NCBI GenBank assembly: GCA_013390945.1
Contig: JACAUC010000021.1
Location: forward strand, 1 to 38,538
Reading direction: 5' to 3'
DNA from: Candidatus Chloroheliaceae bacterium
GTDB taxonomy: Bacteria > Chloroflexota > Chloroflexia > Chloroheliales > Chloroheliaceae
DNA length: 38,538 bases
The notes under the pieces were generated by a model, which was given only the letters and a program-made list of their open reading frames with translations, made no database searches and had not been told where the DNA came from. Of this stretch, positions 1 through 8,266 are shown piece by piece. Numbering within the stretch: the first letter of the stretch is position 1; every line of letters starts with the position of its first letter. The translations under genes were made by a program, and so were the position numbers.

Positions 1-300
1 AAGGGTTCGGCTTCGGTTGTATTTAGGAAAGTTACAACTAACGCTTCGGCTTCGGCTTCGATGGAAGACACGGCAATAGCTAAGTCAAACCCTTCTTCGT
101 CTGGTCTACTTAGTAACTGTTCAGACAAATAGGAGATGAAACCGAAACCTCTTAGTTCCGTCTCCCTTTTAGGTGAAGTTGTACTTAGAAAAGCGATGCC
201 TACCTGATTAGCCGTATCGGCTTCAGAGGCGGCTATGGCTAGATTAAAGGGTTCGGCTTCGGTTGTATTTAGGAAAGTTACAACTAACGCTTCGGCTTCG
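1..300 (-). repeat. Long-range direct repeat, 246-bp offset, inside the TPR/FDLAIA gene
   Basis: Bases 1-54 and 247-300 are identical, an 82-codon period. The copied block encodes the longer spacer module (EAEALVVTFLNTTEAEP) that separates groups of FDLAIA units. The array is therefore built at two scales, and more copies probably lie beyond the left edge. Confidence 0.85.
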
Positions 301-1829
301 GTCTCGGTAGAGGCGGCGGCAATAGCTAAGTCAAGCACTTCGGTCTCGGTAGAGGCGGCGGCAATAGCTAAGTCAAACGTCTCGGTCTCGGTAGAGGCGG
401 CGGCGATAGTTAAGTCAAAGGTTTCGGTCTCGGTGTAAGAAACGGCGGCGATAGCTAAGTCAAAAGTCTCGGTCTCGGTGTAAGAAATGGCGGCGATAGC
501 TAAGTCAAAGGCTTCGGTCTGGGTGGTAGAGGCAGCGGCAATAGCTAAGTCAAAGGCTTCGGTTTCGGTAGAGGCAGCGGCTATTGCCAAACCAAACTCT
601 TCTGCTTCGCTTGAAGAAGCGACTACTGCTAGGTCAAACCCTTCCTCTTCGGCTAATACTGCTAAATCAAAGGTCTCCTCGTTGAGAAGAAGTGAGGATG
701 AGAGCAGATTTGAATCAAGTGGCTCATCCTCCTCCTTAATTTCTGGTAGGAAAAGGGCTAACTCCAGTTTCTCTTTGGCCTCAAGTGCTTTAAGGTTAGC
801 TTGCGGGTTAGTCGGCGGTTGAATTTTAGATTCGGTTTCCGCTAATAATTTCCAGAGCCAACCACTTTCCTCTGTCTGGTCGGCGGTGTTTAATGATCTC
901 GCTGACTCGCTGGTCGCTAACCAAGTCGGGATAAGCGGTTGTCTGGCACTCTCCTGTACCAATCTTGCGAGATCAAAGCTCGGTATCGTAGCCTTACCCA
1001 GATTGGCGATATAGTGCAGGGCTGCCTCTCGGCAATAGCTATTATCAAAGAAAGAAGCGATAACTCGGCAGCGTGGATCAAGGAAATAAACTCTTTCAAA
1101 ATGGGCGGTGGCCTCGTAAAGCTGTTGCCACATTCCAGAAGTACCTTGCAGAGGTGGTATTTCTTCGCAATTGGTTTCGTAGAGTCGTTGCCACATCCCA
1201 TAAGTGTGCCAGAGGACTAGATTGGCTTTGATTAAGCGAGGGTAATATACCAGTAATTCTTGAGCTAAGGAAGCCGCTTTTGTATAGTCGCCCTTGCGCC
1301 AATAGGCTTCCATTAGCCAAACCTGAACATCAAGTCGGTGGGGAGTTTTGCTGAGAATGAGGGTATATTCTTGGATGGCCTCTTGGTAGAGGCCCATTCG
1401 TAGCCGATAGTTAGCTAAGCCGATTCTAGTTAGGCGTACTTTGGACTGGTTGTACCCGGAATGTAGCTGGTAAAGACGCAGTAACCCGCTACGTAACTGC
1501 CCATTATCTGGATCGAGTTCGAAGGCGCGTTCATAATAGGTTATTGCTTGATCGAGGTTGCCACCTTTACCCGCGATAAAACCGCGTATCCAATAACTTT
1601 CAATATCGTGAGGATTGACAGTTAGGAGATAATCGAAGAGTTGATCGGCTTCGCTCAATAAATGCTTTTTAAGATAAACTTTACCTAAAAGACGGGTAGC
1701 TTCCAGTGCGCCAGGGTAGGAATTGAAGAGAGCATGACAAAACGCCGTGGCGTAGTCAAGATTATTTGAAGCTAGAGCCTCTTTTGCCTGGTTCACTACT
1801 TCTTCGAACGTTAGAAGATTAGTAGTCAT
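1..1829 (-). CDS. TPR-repeat protein with C-terminal FDLAIA acidic repeat array (3' end cut by window edge)
   Basis: The frame is open from an ATG at 1829 to the left window edge (609 codons, no stop seen). An AGGT-containing ribosome site lies about 8 bases upstream. Residues ~10-270 read as helical tetratricopeptide repeats, for example around 80-108 with the AITYYERAFELDPDN signature and around 146-200. TPRs usually scaffold protein-protein contacts. A duplicated GMWQxLYE segment (211-218, 232-239) suggests gain of a TPR half-unit. From ~387 on, the protein becomes an array of 14-15 residue units with consensus FDLAIAAAS followed by a T/E-rich linker, at least nine times, interrupted by a longer spacer block that itself repeats. 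No signal peptide or membrane segment is seen, so it is probably cytoplasmic. Function is unknown and the true C-terminus lies outside the window. Confidence 0.8.
   Translation of the reverse strand, partial: MTTNLLTFEEVVNQAKEALASNNLDYATAFCHALFNSYPGALEATRLLGKVYLKKHLLSEADQLFDYLLTVNPHDIESYWIRGFIAGKGGNLDQAITYYERAFELDPDNGQLRSGLLRLYQLHSGYNQSKVRLTRIGLANYRLRMGLYQEAIQEYTLILSKTPHRLDVQVWLMEAYWRKGDYTKAASLAQELLVYYPRLIKANLVLWHTYGMWQRLYETNCEEIPPLQGTSGMWQQLYEATAHFERVYFLDPRCRVIASFFDNSYCREAALHYIANLGKATIPSFDLARLVQESARQPLIPTWLATSESARSLNTADQTEESGWLWKLLAETESKIQPPTNPQANLKALEAKEKLELALFLPEIKEEDEPLDSNLLSSSLLLNEETFDLAVLAEEEGFDLAVVASSSEAEEFGLAIAAASTETEAFDLAIAAASTTQTEAFDLAIAAISYTETETFDLAIAAVSYTETETFDLTIAAASTETETFDLAIAAASTETEVLDLAIAAASTETEAEALVVTFLNTTEAEPFNLAIAASEADTANQVGIAFLSTTSPKRETELRGFGFISYLSEQLLSRPDEEGFDLAIAVSSIEAEAEALVVTFLNTTEAEP
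300..671 (-). repeat. Tandem 42-45 bp coding repeats (FDLAIA units)
   Basis: Successive units code for F/L-D/G-L-A/T-I/V-A-A plus a T/E-rich linker (protein residues ~387-510). Unit length alternates between 42 and 45 bp, so the reading frame is always kept. Neighbouring units are almost identical at DNA level, which points to recent expansion or homogenisation by slippage or recombination. On the plus strand the same DNA gives spurious SVSVEAAAIAKS-like frames. Confidence 0.85.
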
Positions 1830-2122
1830 TACACATACCTGCTATAATCCTATAGCTAACTAATTAAATTGATCTAATCTAAAGCAACAGCACGAGCATC
1901 TTAAAACGTGCCTTTTATGGCTCACGAAGAGGATACGCCACGCTCAGCCTTTGCTAATTATAACATCAGAATCATACTAAAAGCTAGTATCTTCCAATTA
2001 CATTTTTTACCCTAAATTTAATCTGGAAAGTAGCGGATTTCTAAAGTGGAAGCCCTGAGTACCGCTACGATAATCAGCCCTTAGTCAGTGGTCAGTTTAG
2101 AGTTGCCTAACTTGGGGTATCA

Positions 2123-3211
2123 CTAAAATCCTTCGTTGTCGTAAGTGAAAAGGATTGGAGCAAACTCGCCTTGAGACTGAATTTCAGTGTGGCTAAGAGG
2201 GATAGGGCGTGATTGGAACTGGCGACGTGTCCAGACTTGGGCTACACATTTGAGCTTTCCGGTCAGTGTTACATAAGCCCTCTGGTTAAAGACATCGTAT
2301 TGATTGCGCTCAATCGCATCTAGGATGCGACTATACTGTTCGGCTGCCACCGTAATTGCCAAGCGCGAATCTTTGTGCAAAAACTCAATGCCGGGAAGGG
2401 CTCGTTTATAGCAACTTCTTGATCGTGCAATTTGAAACTGCATTAGCTTAATAAATCGCTCGTTTATAACTCCGCCTAAGAGTTCTTCTTCGGTATAGCC
2501 AAAGTCAGCCATTTCATCTTGGGGAAGATAGATTCGTCCAATCTTAGCATCTTCGCCAATATCTCGCAAAATATTGGTCAATTGCATTCCAATGCCCAAT
2601 TCAGTCGCATAATCGAGCGCACCGGGATCGCTGTAACCAATTACTTCAGCGGCCATCAAGCCCACTGTACTGGCGACGCGGTAGCAATAGAGTCGTAACG
2701 CTTCATAGTTGGCGTAACGCGATTTGGTTAAATCCATTCGCATTCCCTTGATGAGTTCTAGGGGAGGTGTGAGTGGTATCTTAAAAGTATGGGCAGTATG
2801 TTGCCAAGCTAACATTTGAAAACGGTTGGTATAGACTTTGCCCTCAAAGGAATGGCGTAACTCAGTCTCCCAAGCACTCAGATGTGCATCGAGTTCAGCG
2901 CGGGTATTGACTTGGGCGCGATCCACCATATCATCGGTGTAGCGGCAAAAGTTGTAGATGGCCCACATGGCCCGGCGCTGTTCGAGGGGTAGGAAGAGGG
3001 TACTGAAATAAAAACCTTTGGAACCGTGCTTGATGATCTGGCGACAATATTCATAAGCCTTATCTAGGGTGGTTGTATCAACACTATCTAGATCTAGGTA
3101 AAGAGTGTTGCTGGTCTCTTCTGTTATTTTATCAGGAAGATCAGATGAGACAACACGGGTTAGGGGAAGCTTATTACTCCAGCTTTCACCCGTTTCACTA
3201 GGATTGACCAA
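2123..3211 (-). CDS. crtB: Phytoene synthase
   Basis: This enzyme condenses two geranylgeranyl diphosphates to phytoene, the first committed carotenoid step. The 362-residue length suits the family. Both aspartate-rich motifs are present: the first as CRYTDDMVD (~88-96) and the second in NILRDIGEDAKIGRIYLP, with the YFSTLFLP and YCYRVASTVGLM helices typical of trans-prenyl head-to-head synthases. The start is TTG, supported by AAGGAG eight bases upstream; no ATG is well placed. Squalene/HpnC-type relatives are possible, but the motif spelling favours CrtB. It lies downstream of the DUF1997-like gene on the same strand with a 154-bp gap holding a perfect inverted repeat, so it may have its own regulated promoter. 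Carotenoid synthesis fits the chlorophyll-type synthase elsewhere in the window. Confidence 0.9.
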   Translation of the reverse strand: MVNPSETGESWSNKLPLTRVVSSDLPDKITEETSNTLYLDLDSVDTTTLDKAYEYCRQIIKHGSKGFYFSTLFLPLEQRRAMWAIYNFCRYTDDMVDRAQVNTRAELDAHLSAWETELRHSFEGKVYTNRFQMLAWQHTAHTFKIPLTPPLELIKGMRMDLTKSRYANYEALRLYCYRVASTVGLMAAEVIGYSDPGALDYATELGIGMQLTNILRDIGEDAKIGRIYLPQDEMADFGYTEEELLGGVINERFIKLMQFQIARSRSCYKRALPGIEFLHKDSRLAITVAAEQYSRILDAIERNQYDVFNQRAYVTLTGKLKCVAQVWTRRQFQSRPIPLSHTEIQSQGEFAPILFTYDNEGF

Positions 3212-3313
3212 TCTTCGAGCTCCTTAGCTATTTAGATCCTCATGGCGGCTACTTACTGAAAGCCAGTTCGCGGGTATTACTTGTCCTTCAAATACGAGAA
3301 CTTTAATCGAAAT

Positions 3314-3334
3314 TAGGTCACATTGAGTGACCTA
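3314..3334. promoter_or_regulatory. Perfect 8-5-8 inverted repeat upstream of phytoene synthase, candidate operator
   Basis: The arms TAGGTCAC and GTGACCTA flank a 5-base spacer, about 100 bp upstream of the crtB TTG start. Size and symmetry suit a dimeric helix-turn-helix regulator. The GTGA/TCAC cores faintly recall Crp-family sites, but here they face the opposite way round. The regulator is unknown. Confidence 0.5.
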
Positions 3335-3365
3335 TCACTAAAATATAGAGAACAAAATGTTAAAA

Positions 3366-3983
3366 CTAATTAAGCCCATTTTTAGACCTAGGCATTGCTA
3401 GGGTCTTAATCGTGTGTTTTTGTTTTAGACTATGCCATTCGGTAAAATCACTTGCCATTCTTTCGGCCAGTCCATTGCCCACCTTGTGCAGCTTGAGATT
3501 CATAAGGCCATCGCCAAGTTGTTGCACTACCCTTCTAGGCATAAAGCTCAAGAAGCGGGGTATTTCAATCTCGATATGAAGCTCGGCCCGATAAACCACC
3601 TCGATATGATTACCGCGCTTATGGAACAAGGTCTCACCGCTGAACCGACCGGGGAAGAGCGGGCCTTTGCTGTTTGCTAGGCGAGGATCGTTGTGTAGGT
3701 CTTGGGTACTGAGTGGGACAGAATGAATCTTGATATGCCTATCGGTGAGAAACTCGTGACGAATATCAAAAACTATGCCCATATCATGACCGCGCCCATC
3801 GTCGGCCCCAAAAATCATACGGTAACGCCCATCGGAGTAGTGCAAGACTCTGTCAATTTCGGGCAAGCGGGGTAGGACATAACTAAAATCACTGAAGTAG
3901 GCATATGCAGTCTCAAGCTCAGTTTCAAGACGGATACAACGTTCGAAATCCCCTTGAACGGCTACACATTGTGCGGTTTGCAT
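3366..3983 (-). CDS. DUF1997-like (START/SRPBCC-type) protein
   Basis: This is a 205-residue protein starting at ATG 3983, with AGGGAG six bases upstream. The sequence (ETAYAYFSDFSYVLPRLPEIDRVLHY near the N-terminus, then alternating beta-like stretches and an amphipathic C-terminal helix) resembles the DUF1997 group of START-like proteins found in phototrophs. Such folds usually bind a hydrophobic ligand. There is no signal peptide or transmembrane segment. Lying just upstream of crtB on the same strand, it could act in pigment or lipid metabolism, but no activity can be assigned from sequence. The family call was made by eye. Confidence 0.6.
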   Translation of the reverse strand: MQTAQCVAVQGDFERCIRLETELETAYAYFSDFSYVLPRLPEIDRVLHYSDGRYRMIFGADDGRGHDMGIVFDIRHEFLTDRHIKIHSVPLSTQDLHNDPRLANSKGPLFPGRFSGETLFHKRGNHIEVVYRAELHIEIEIPRFLSFMPRRVVQQLGDGLMNLKLHKVGNGLAERMASDFTEWHSLKQKHTIKTLAMPRSKNGLN

Positions 3984-3998
3984 TAGATACTCCCTGCC

Positions 3999-4019
3999 TA
4001 TCTATAGTATCTATAGATA
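3999..4019. promoter_or_regulatory. Perfect 9-3-9 inverted repeat upstream of the DUF1997-like gene
   Basis: The arms TATCTATAG and CTATAGATA flank TAT, just upstream of the ribosome-binding site of the gene starting at 3983. It may be an operator or a weak 5'-UTR hairpin. Its AT-rich sequence is unrelated to the inverted repeat at 3314. Confidence 0.4.
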
Positions 4020-4257
4020 ATAAAGAACTGGGCTAATCAGGTATTAAAAATACAAGATTGGACTATAGGGCGAAGGATTTAACGAACCTACCCCCGACCA
4101 GTATTTGAAAGTAGTTAGATCAAGTATCCCATAGTAACCTTAAAATGGTCAGTAGTAAAAGCTACAGTATCACATCCTAGTGATATATGCTATACTCTGC
4201 GGGTAAATAGCCTTTTGGCCCCTATTTTAAATCTAGCGATATAGGAGAGGATTAGAG

Positions 4258-5055
4258 TTGAAAGATGTAGCAATTGCGGCGGCTCGCGAAGCCGGTAAAC
4301 TCATGTTGGATTGGCGCAAAGATTTCCCTCCCGGCCCGGTTACGATGGCTTATAAGGGTGCCAAAGACGTTATTACCGAGGTAGATGGGTTGGCTGAAGA
4401 AAGTATCATCAAAAAGATCCAACAACATTACCCCCAACACAATATCTTGGCCGAAGAAAGCGGGGATGTCACGGCTGGACAAAGTGATTCACCTTATACT
4501 TGGGTAATTGACCCCCTTGATGCTACGGCTAATTATGCCGCCGACCTTGCGACTAGTTGTGTTTCGATTGGACTAGCCGAAGGCGAGCAAGTGGTCTTGG
4601 GGGTGGTCTATAATCCTTTTCGAGATGAGCTTTTTGTGGCCGAACGGGGGAAGGGTGCTTACCTCAACGATTATCGCCTTTCGGTAGGACAGCAAGAGCA
4701 ATTACAAAAGTCGCTAGTCTGTTTTGATTTGGGTTACAATGAAGCACGGGCCTTGCTCCAGTTGCGCCAAGCCACTTTCTTACGTCCCCGTGTTCGCACC
4801 TTGCGTATCTTGGGATCGTCGGCTCTCTCCTTGTGCTACGTCGCGTGTGGTCGGTTTGATCTCTTCTTCCACCGTTCGCTTGGCCCCTGGGATTTGGCGG
4901 CAGGTATGTTGATGGTGGAAGAAGCGGGGGGTATACTGACTAATGACCAAAATCAGCAGATTTCTTATAAGAGTAAGTCAGTAGTTACGGCCAATCCTAC
5001 CATTCACCGCCTCTTTTTCGAGGCACTCCAAGAATATAAAGAAGTAACGGCCTAA
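4258..5055 (+). CDS. Inositol monophosphatase family protein
   Basis: This is a 265-residue Mg-dependent phosphatase of the SuhB/IMPase superfamily. The metal-binding signatures are complete: LAEESGD (~64-70), WVIDPLDATANY (~82-93, with D85 and D88) and GPWDLAAGMLMVEEAGG (~209-225, D212). The start is TTG at 4258, supported by AGGAGAGG seven bases upstream. Substrates in this family range from inositol-1-phosphate to histidinol phosphate and 3'-phosphoadenosine nucleotides, and cannot be fixed by motif alone. It is transcribed divergently from the DUF1997-like gene. On its 3' side lies a decayed gene on the opposite strand. Confidence 0.88.
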   Translation: MKDVAIAAAREAGKLMLDWRKDFPPGPVTMAYKGAKDVITEVDGLAEESIIKKIQQHYPQHNILAEESGDVTAGQSDSPYTWVIDPLDATANYAADLATSCVSIGLAEGEQVVLGVVYNPFRDELFVAERGKGAYLNDYRLSVGQQEQLQKSLVCFDLGYNEARALLQLRQATFLRPRVRTLRILGSSALSLCYVACGRFDLFFHRSLGPWDLAAGMLMVEEAGGILTNDQNQQISYKSKSVVTANPTIHRLFFEALQEYKEVTA

Positions 5056-5066
5056 AGGCTGAAGTT

Positions 5067-5090
5067 GTAGGAGGGATTTCTAATCCCGAT
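5067..5090. repeat. Small palindromic repeat, copy 1
   Basis: GGGATT and AATCCC flank TCT inside a 24-base block that recurs at 9965-9988. The two copies differ by compensating changes in the stem (G:C here, A:T there), so the hairpin itself is conserved. Confidence 0.6.
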
Positions 5091-5140
5091 TGTAACTTGT
5101 AATTTCGCAGTGCAGTGGTTTGTGTTGTCGAATTGCAGTT

Positions 5141-5563
5141 GGTTTTATCCTCCCAACGACGATAGGCACTTGGGATGGTTTCTTTTAGTGCCTCCACAAA
5201 ATCCTTGTGGTAAGGGGTGGATAGTATTAAGCGACGATTCGCACCTTCTTCCAATTGAGCAGGAGTGGATACCACATAAGCCCACTTTTGAGTGGCCTGC
5301 AATTTCTTGCGGATACTTCGGATTACCCTTTTGCCTACCCCATCCAGAGCCTTGCCATCCTCCTCCACCGCTTTGGCGGCAGCTTACCCGAACCGCGTTG
5401 CCAACTTATACCAATCCTTCTCCTCCCCTAAAACCACCTCATAGATCCAAGCTTTCTCATCAAGCGTCCAAGGAACATACTCGCCCTTGTAATCCAAGAT
5501 CAGTTTGCCATACGTCGGATTGAAGATCAACCAAAAGAGTACCACCTTACAAAATTTGCACCG
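5141..5563 (-). pseudogene. Decayed gene with an in-frame stop
   Basis: The minus frame reads as plausible protein from 5563, including NPTYGKLILDYKGEYVPW and EKAWIYEVVLGEEKDWYKLA, then meets TAA at 5384-5386 and continues in the same frame (GVGKRVIRSIRKKL, then RRLILSTPYHKDFVEALK). There is no convincing start codon or ribosome site at either end. The STPYHxDFVxALK...RRW pattern resembles short modules seen in phage or plasmid proteins and near some helicases, where it normally continues past RRW. Here coding quality falls off at about 5141. I read it as a truncated pseudogene left in the accessory region next to the recombinase. The product is unrecognised. Confidence 0.5.
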
Positions 5564-5629
5564 TCAGGTAGTCACAAAGTTTCAAATCGCGTGTGAGCGT
5601 TTGAAGCCTGCAAAGTGTGGTTGTCCTTG

Positions 5630-5675
5630 AAAGCATAGTTTGGCACCAACTGCCAAACTATGCTTTTGTTTTTCT
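5630..5675 (+). terminator. Strong hairpin followed by T-rich tract
   Basis: A perfect 16-bp stem (5630-5645 with 5651-5666, starting AAAGCATAG) has a 5-base loop and is followed on the plus strand by TGTTTTT. It works as an intrinsic terminator for plus-strand transcription. It also lies about 130 bp beyond the recombinase stop, so it could instead mark an element boundary. Confidence 0.55.
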
Positions 5676-5798
5676 AGTTTTCTAGGGAACACCTGTTTTT
5701 GAATCGGCTCGCATCTCATTTCAATATTTCTGCCATTGCAACTAAATTCCCTAACCACAGCAACTAAATTATTAAATCTACATCTTTCTAAAAATTGG

Positions 5799-6920
5799 TT
5801 AAAGTCTGGAAATTTCAATCGGCTGGCCGTCAAAAACTTGGCGATGTAACTTCTGTTTGGTTTGTTCGCTAACTTGAGCATAAATACGGGTAGTGGTGGG
5901 ACTGGCATGACCCAACAAATCTTGAGTAGCCGCCAAATCACCCGTAGCCGTCAGCAGGCGTGTCGCAACCCAATGCCGGAATTTATGGGGGGTGATATTG
6001 CTCTCCAGTTCGGCTCGTTCCACCAGCGCAACGATCATTTTTTGGACGGCGCGGGGAGTGAGTGGTTTAACGCTATCTAGCTTGGCCCCCCGGTCGTGAC
6101 GGGCAAAGAGGGGTTGACCGCCATAATTGCGCCCCGTGTTAGTGCGTTTGACTAGATGAGAAGGTTTTTCTTCCGCCTTCGCCTCGCCCGTAGCCACACT
6201 ACTGAGAGCTTTAGCACGAGTAGTCAAATATTTTTCGACAGCCTCCCAAGCGGCGGTGCTAAAGTAGAGCCAACGCTCCTTATTGCCCTTACCAATCGTT
6301 CTGGCCCGATGGTTGGTCAAATCTAGGTCGCCTCGGGTCAGGTTGGTTAGCTCGCTTACCCTCGCTCCACTACATTTGAGGGTCTCTAGCAGGGCAATAT
6401 CACGCAACCAGATCAATTCTTGCTTTACCTTATCGGTCTTACCTCGCGTTTCATTGGTGGGTTTAGGTTTGCGGACTTCTTGAAGCAAAGCCTCCACCAC
6501 TTCATCAGGAGGGACTTTATTGAGGATGGTACGCTGCTCTTTACCCCTAATCTCCTTAAATCGAATTTGCATACGCTCGTAGTCCTCGGCAGGCAAATTC
6601 AGCAGGCGTTCTATACTACACCATTTATAGAAACGGCTGAGAGCCGCCGCATAGGTGGCAAGGGTAGCTTTGGCGGCCTTCTCCTGCCGCTCCTCACCGC
6701 CACCATCGGCCCTATTACGCAAGAAATTGATGGCCCACTCAATCTCCAGTGTTGCAATAGGAAGAGTAGCTGGAACTTTTTGAAGCTGCCGCTCCAGATA
6801 TTGAAAGAAGCCGTTCAAGGCCACTTGATAGGTATTTTTAGTAGCCGGAGAATGACCTCGGCTAACATCTTTTAGGAAGCACTCGGCGGCTTCGGATAGA
6901 TTCAAAACTTCTTGGGTCAT
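5799..6920 (-). CDS. Tyrosine recombinase (XerC/XerD-like site-specific integrase)
   Basis: This 373-residue protein has an N-terminal SAM-like core-binding domain (~8-110) and a C-terminal catalytic domain. All catalytic residues are visible: R187 in SGARVSEL, K211 in IGKGNKER, H312/R315 in PHKFRHW, H338 in LLGHASP and the nucleophile Y347 in TRIYAQV. It carries a ~40-residue insert (~240-280) between the beta-hairpin and the HxxR box, longer than housekeeping XerC/D, which favours a mobile-element or accessory recombinase. ATG start with GGCAGGAT upstream. It sits 25 bp downstream of the P450 gene on the same strand and beside decayed genes. No matching att site was recognised. Confidence 0.9.
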   Translation of the reverse strand: MTQEVLNLSEAAECFLKDVSRGHSPATKNTYQVALNGFFQYLERQLQKVPATLPIATLEIEWAINFLRNRADGGGEERQEKAAKATLATYAAALSRFYKWCSIERLLNLPAEDYERMQIRFKEIRGKEQRTILNKVPPDEVVEALLQEVRKPKPTNETRGKTDKVKQELIWLRDIALLETLKCSGARVSELTNLTRGDLDLTNHRARTIGKGNKERWLYFSTAAWEAVEKYLTTRAKALSSVATGEAKAEEKPSHLVKRTNTGRNYGGQPLFARHDRGAKLDSVKPLTPRAVQKMIVALVERAELESNITPHKFRHWVATRLLTATGDLAATQDLLGHASPTTTRIYAQVSEQTKQKLHRQVFDGQPIEISRL

Positions 6921-6945
6921 AAATATCCTGCCGTTGGATTAAAGG

Positions 6946-8214
6946 TTAATAGGTGACAGGTAAATCTTTTAACCCTCTAACGGTTTGCGAATCCTGCCAT
7001 TCCAAAACGGCCTCTGGCTCAAGTTGCAGGTTGGGAAAACGGCGCAAAAGAGTACGGATAGCAATATCGCCCTCGGTGCGGGCCAAGGGCGATCCCATAC
7101 AAAAATGAATCCCTATACTAAAGGCAATATTAGGAGCCTCTTGCCGCAAAATATCAAAACGATCCGGTTCCTCAAAAAATTCCGGGTCACGGTTGCCTGC
7201 ACCAAGCATAAGAGAGACATGTTGACCTTTCCGCAGGGTTTTGCCCTCTATTTTTACATCCTTCAATACCCAGCGCGAAATAGATTGTACCGGACTGTAA
7301 TAACGTAGCATCTCTTCCAAAGCGTTCTCGGATAAAGTGGGGTCTTCCCTAAGCTTCTGGAACTGGTCAGGATGGTTTAGCAGAGCCAACATTCCGCTAC
7401 TGATAAGGTGGACAGTAGTTTCATGACCTGCGATTAGTAGGAAAGTGCAGTTGGTCAATAACTCTTCTTCGGTCAGCTTACTACCCTGCTCCTCGATAGC
7501 CACCAATTTACTAACCAGATCAGAGCCGGGGTGCTGCCGCTTCTCGTTAAAAATAGCTCGCAAATATTGATGAAGGCTTTGAATAGTCTCTTTAGCTTGA
7601 AGACCTTCTTCGGAAGAAGGGGAGCGTTCTATGCCTGCCATAATGGTATGTGACCAAGCCCGAAACTCCTCGCGATCTTGGGTTGGAATGCCCAATAACT
7701 CGGTAATTACCGTAATAGGCAAGGGAAAAGCAAAATCTTGGATAAGATCAAACCGTTTACTACCTTTCGCTTGAATCTGGTCAATTAGACCCTCCGAAAT
7801 TTCTTGAATGTGGGGTATCAGGGCTGTCACCACTTGCGGCGTAAAAGCTTTGCTCATCAGCGAACGCAAGCGTTTATGATCTGGCTCGTCTCTAAAAGCT
7901 AGAGCCGCGCCTGAAGTGACTGCTTTAACTGGTTCGGAAGTAGGAGCAGCAATTTGCGACCGTTTTGCATCGGAGCCAAAATGCTTATTGTCTCTCAAAA
8001 TTTGGGCAATATCCATATAGCGAAAGAAATACCACGAACCGGGTTGGTTAGAAAAGACCGGAGCCCCCCAATGGATCGGAGCGTTGGAGCGGTAACGGTG
8101 GTAAAAAGGGTAAGGGTTCGCTTGAACTGCGGGTGATAAGGGATTAAACTTTTCTAATTGCGCTGGGTCAGTAGCCTCTTCTACCGGGTGAGATTCCATA
8201 GAACGTTGTGACAT
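6946..8214 (-). CDS. Cytochrome P450
   Basis: This is a soluble bacterial-type P450 mono-oxygenase with no N-terminal membrane anchor. Visible signatures are the oxygen-activating I-helix LLIAGHETT, the K-helix ExxR in EEMLRY, and the heme-thiolate loop FSIGIHFCMG containing the cysteine ligand. The usual first glycine of that loop is serine here. I place the start at ATG 8214, because AAAGGAAA lies 6-7 bases upstream. The longer frame from 8268 has no ribosome site, and its ATG overlaps a TATAAT that may be the promoter. The substrate cannot be told; the motif set resembles CYP107-like enzymes. The redox partner genes are not nearby. The recombinase follows at 25 bp. Confidence 0.9.
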   Translation of the reverse strand: MSQRSMESHPVEEATDPAQLEKFNPLSPAVQANPYPFYHRYRSNAPIHWGAPVFSNQPGSWYFFRYMDIAQILRDNKHFGSDAKRSQIAAPTSEPVKAVTSGAALAFRDEPDHKRLRSLMSKAFTPQVVTALIPHIQEISEGLIDQIQAKGSKRFDLIQDFAFPLPITVITELLGIPTQDREEFRAWSHTIMAGIERSPSSEEGLQAKETIQSLHQYLRAIFNEKRQHPGSDLVSKLVAIEEQGSKLTEEELLTNCTFLLIAGHETTVHLISSGMLALLNHPDQFQKLREDPTLSENALEEMLRYYSPVQSISRWVLKDVKIEGKTLRKGQHVSLMLGAGNRDPEFFEEPDRFDILRQEAPNIAFSIGIHFCMGSPLARTEGDIAIRTLLRRFPNLQLEPEAVLEWQDSQTVRGLKDLPVTY

Positions 8215-8266
8215 AACAGGTTTTCCTTTGCCATCCTCATCTTCATAAAATAATTTCAGTGCGGAC

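Noticed and set aside
300-671. Possible CRISPR array
   Set aside because: Regular 42-45 bp spacing, but the units touch each other with no unique spacers, and they keep a coding frame.
235-822. Plus-strand frames rich in SVSVEAAAIAKS
   Set aside because: They are the antisense shadow of the minus-strand FDLAIA repeat array, which is part of a much longer frame with TPRs and a proper start.
2031-2068. GTAGCGG/CCGCTAC inverted repeat downstream of crtB
   Set aside because: Only 7 bp with a 24-base loop and a short T stretch, so too weak to call a terminator.
5582-5941. 119-codon minus frame
   Set aside because: It overlaps the recombinase 3' end in another frame and spans the 5630 hairpin.
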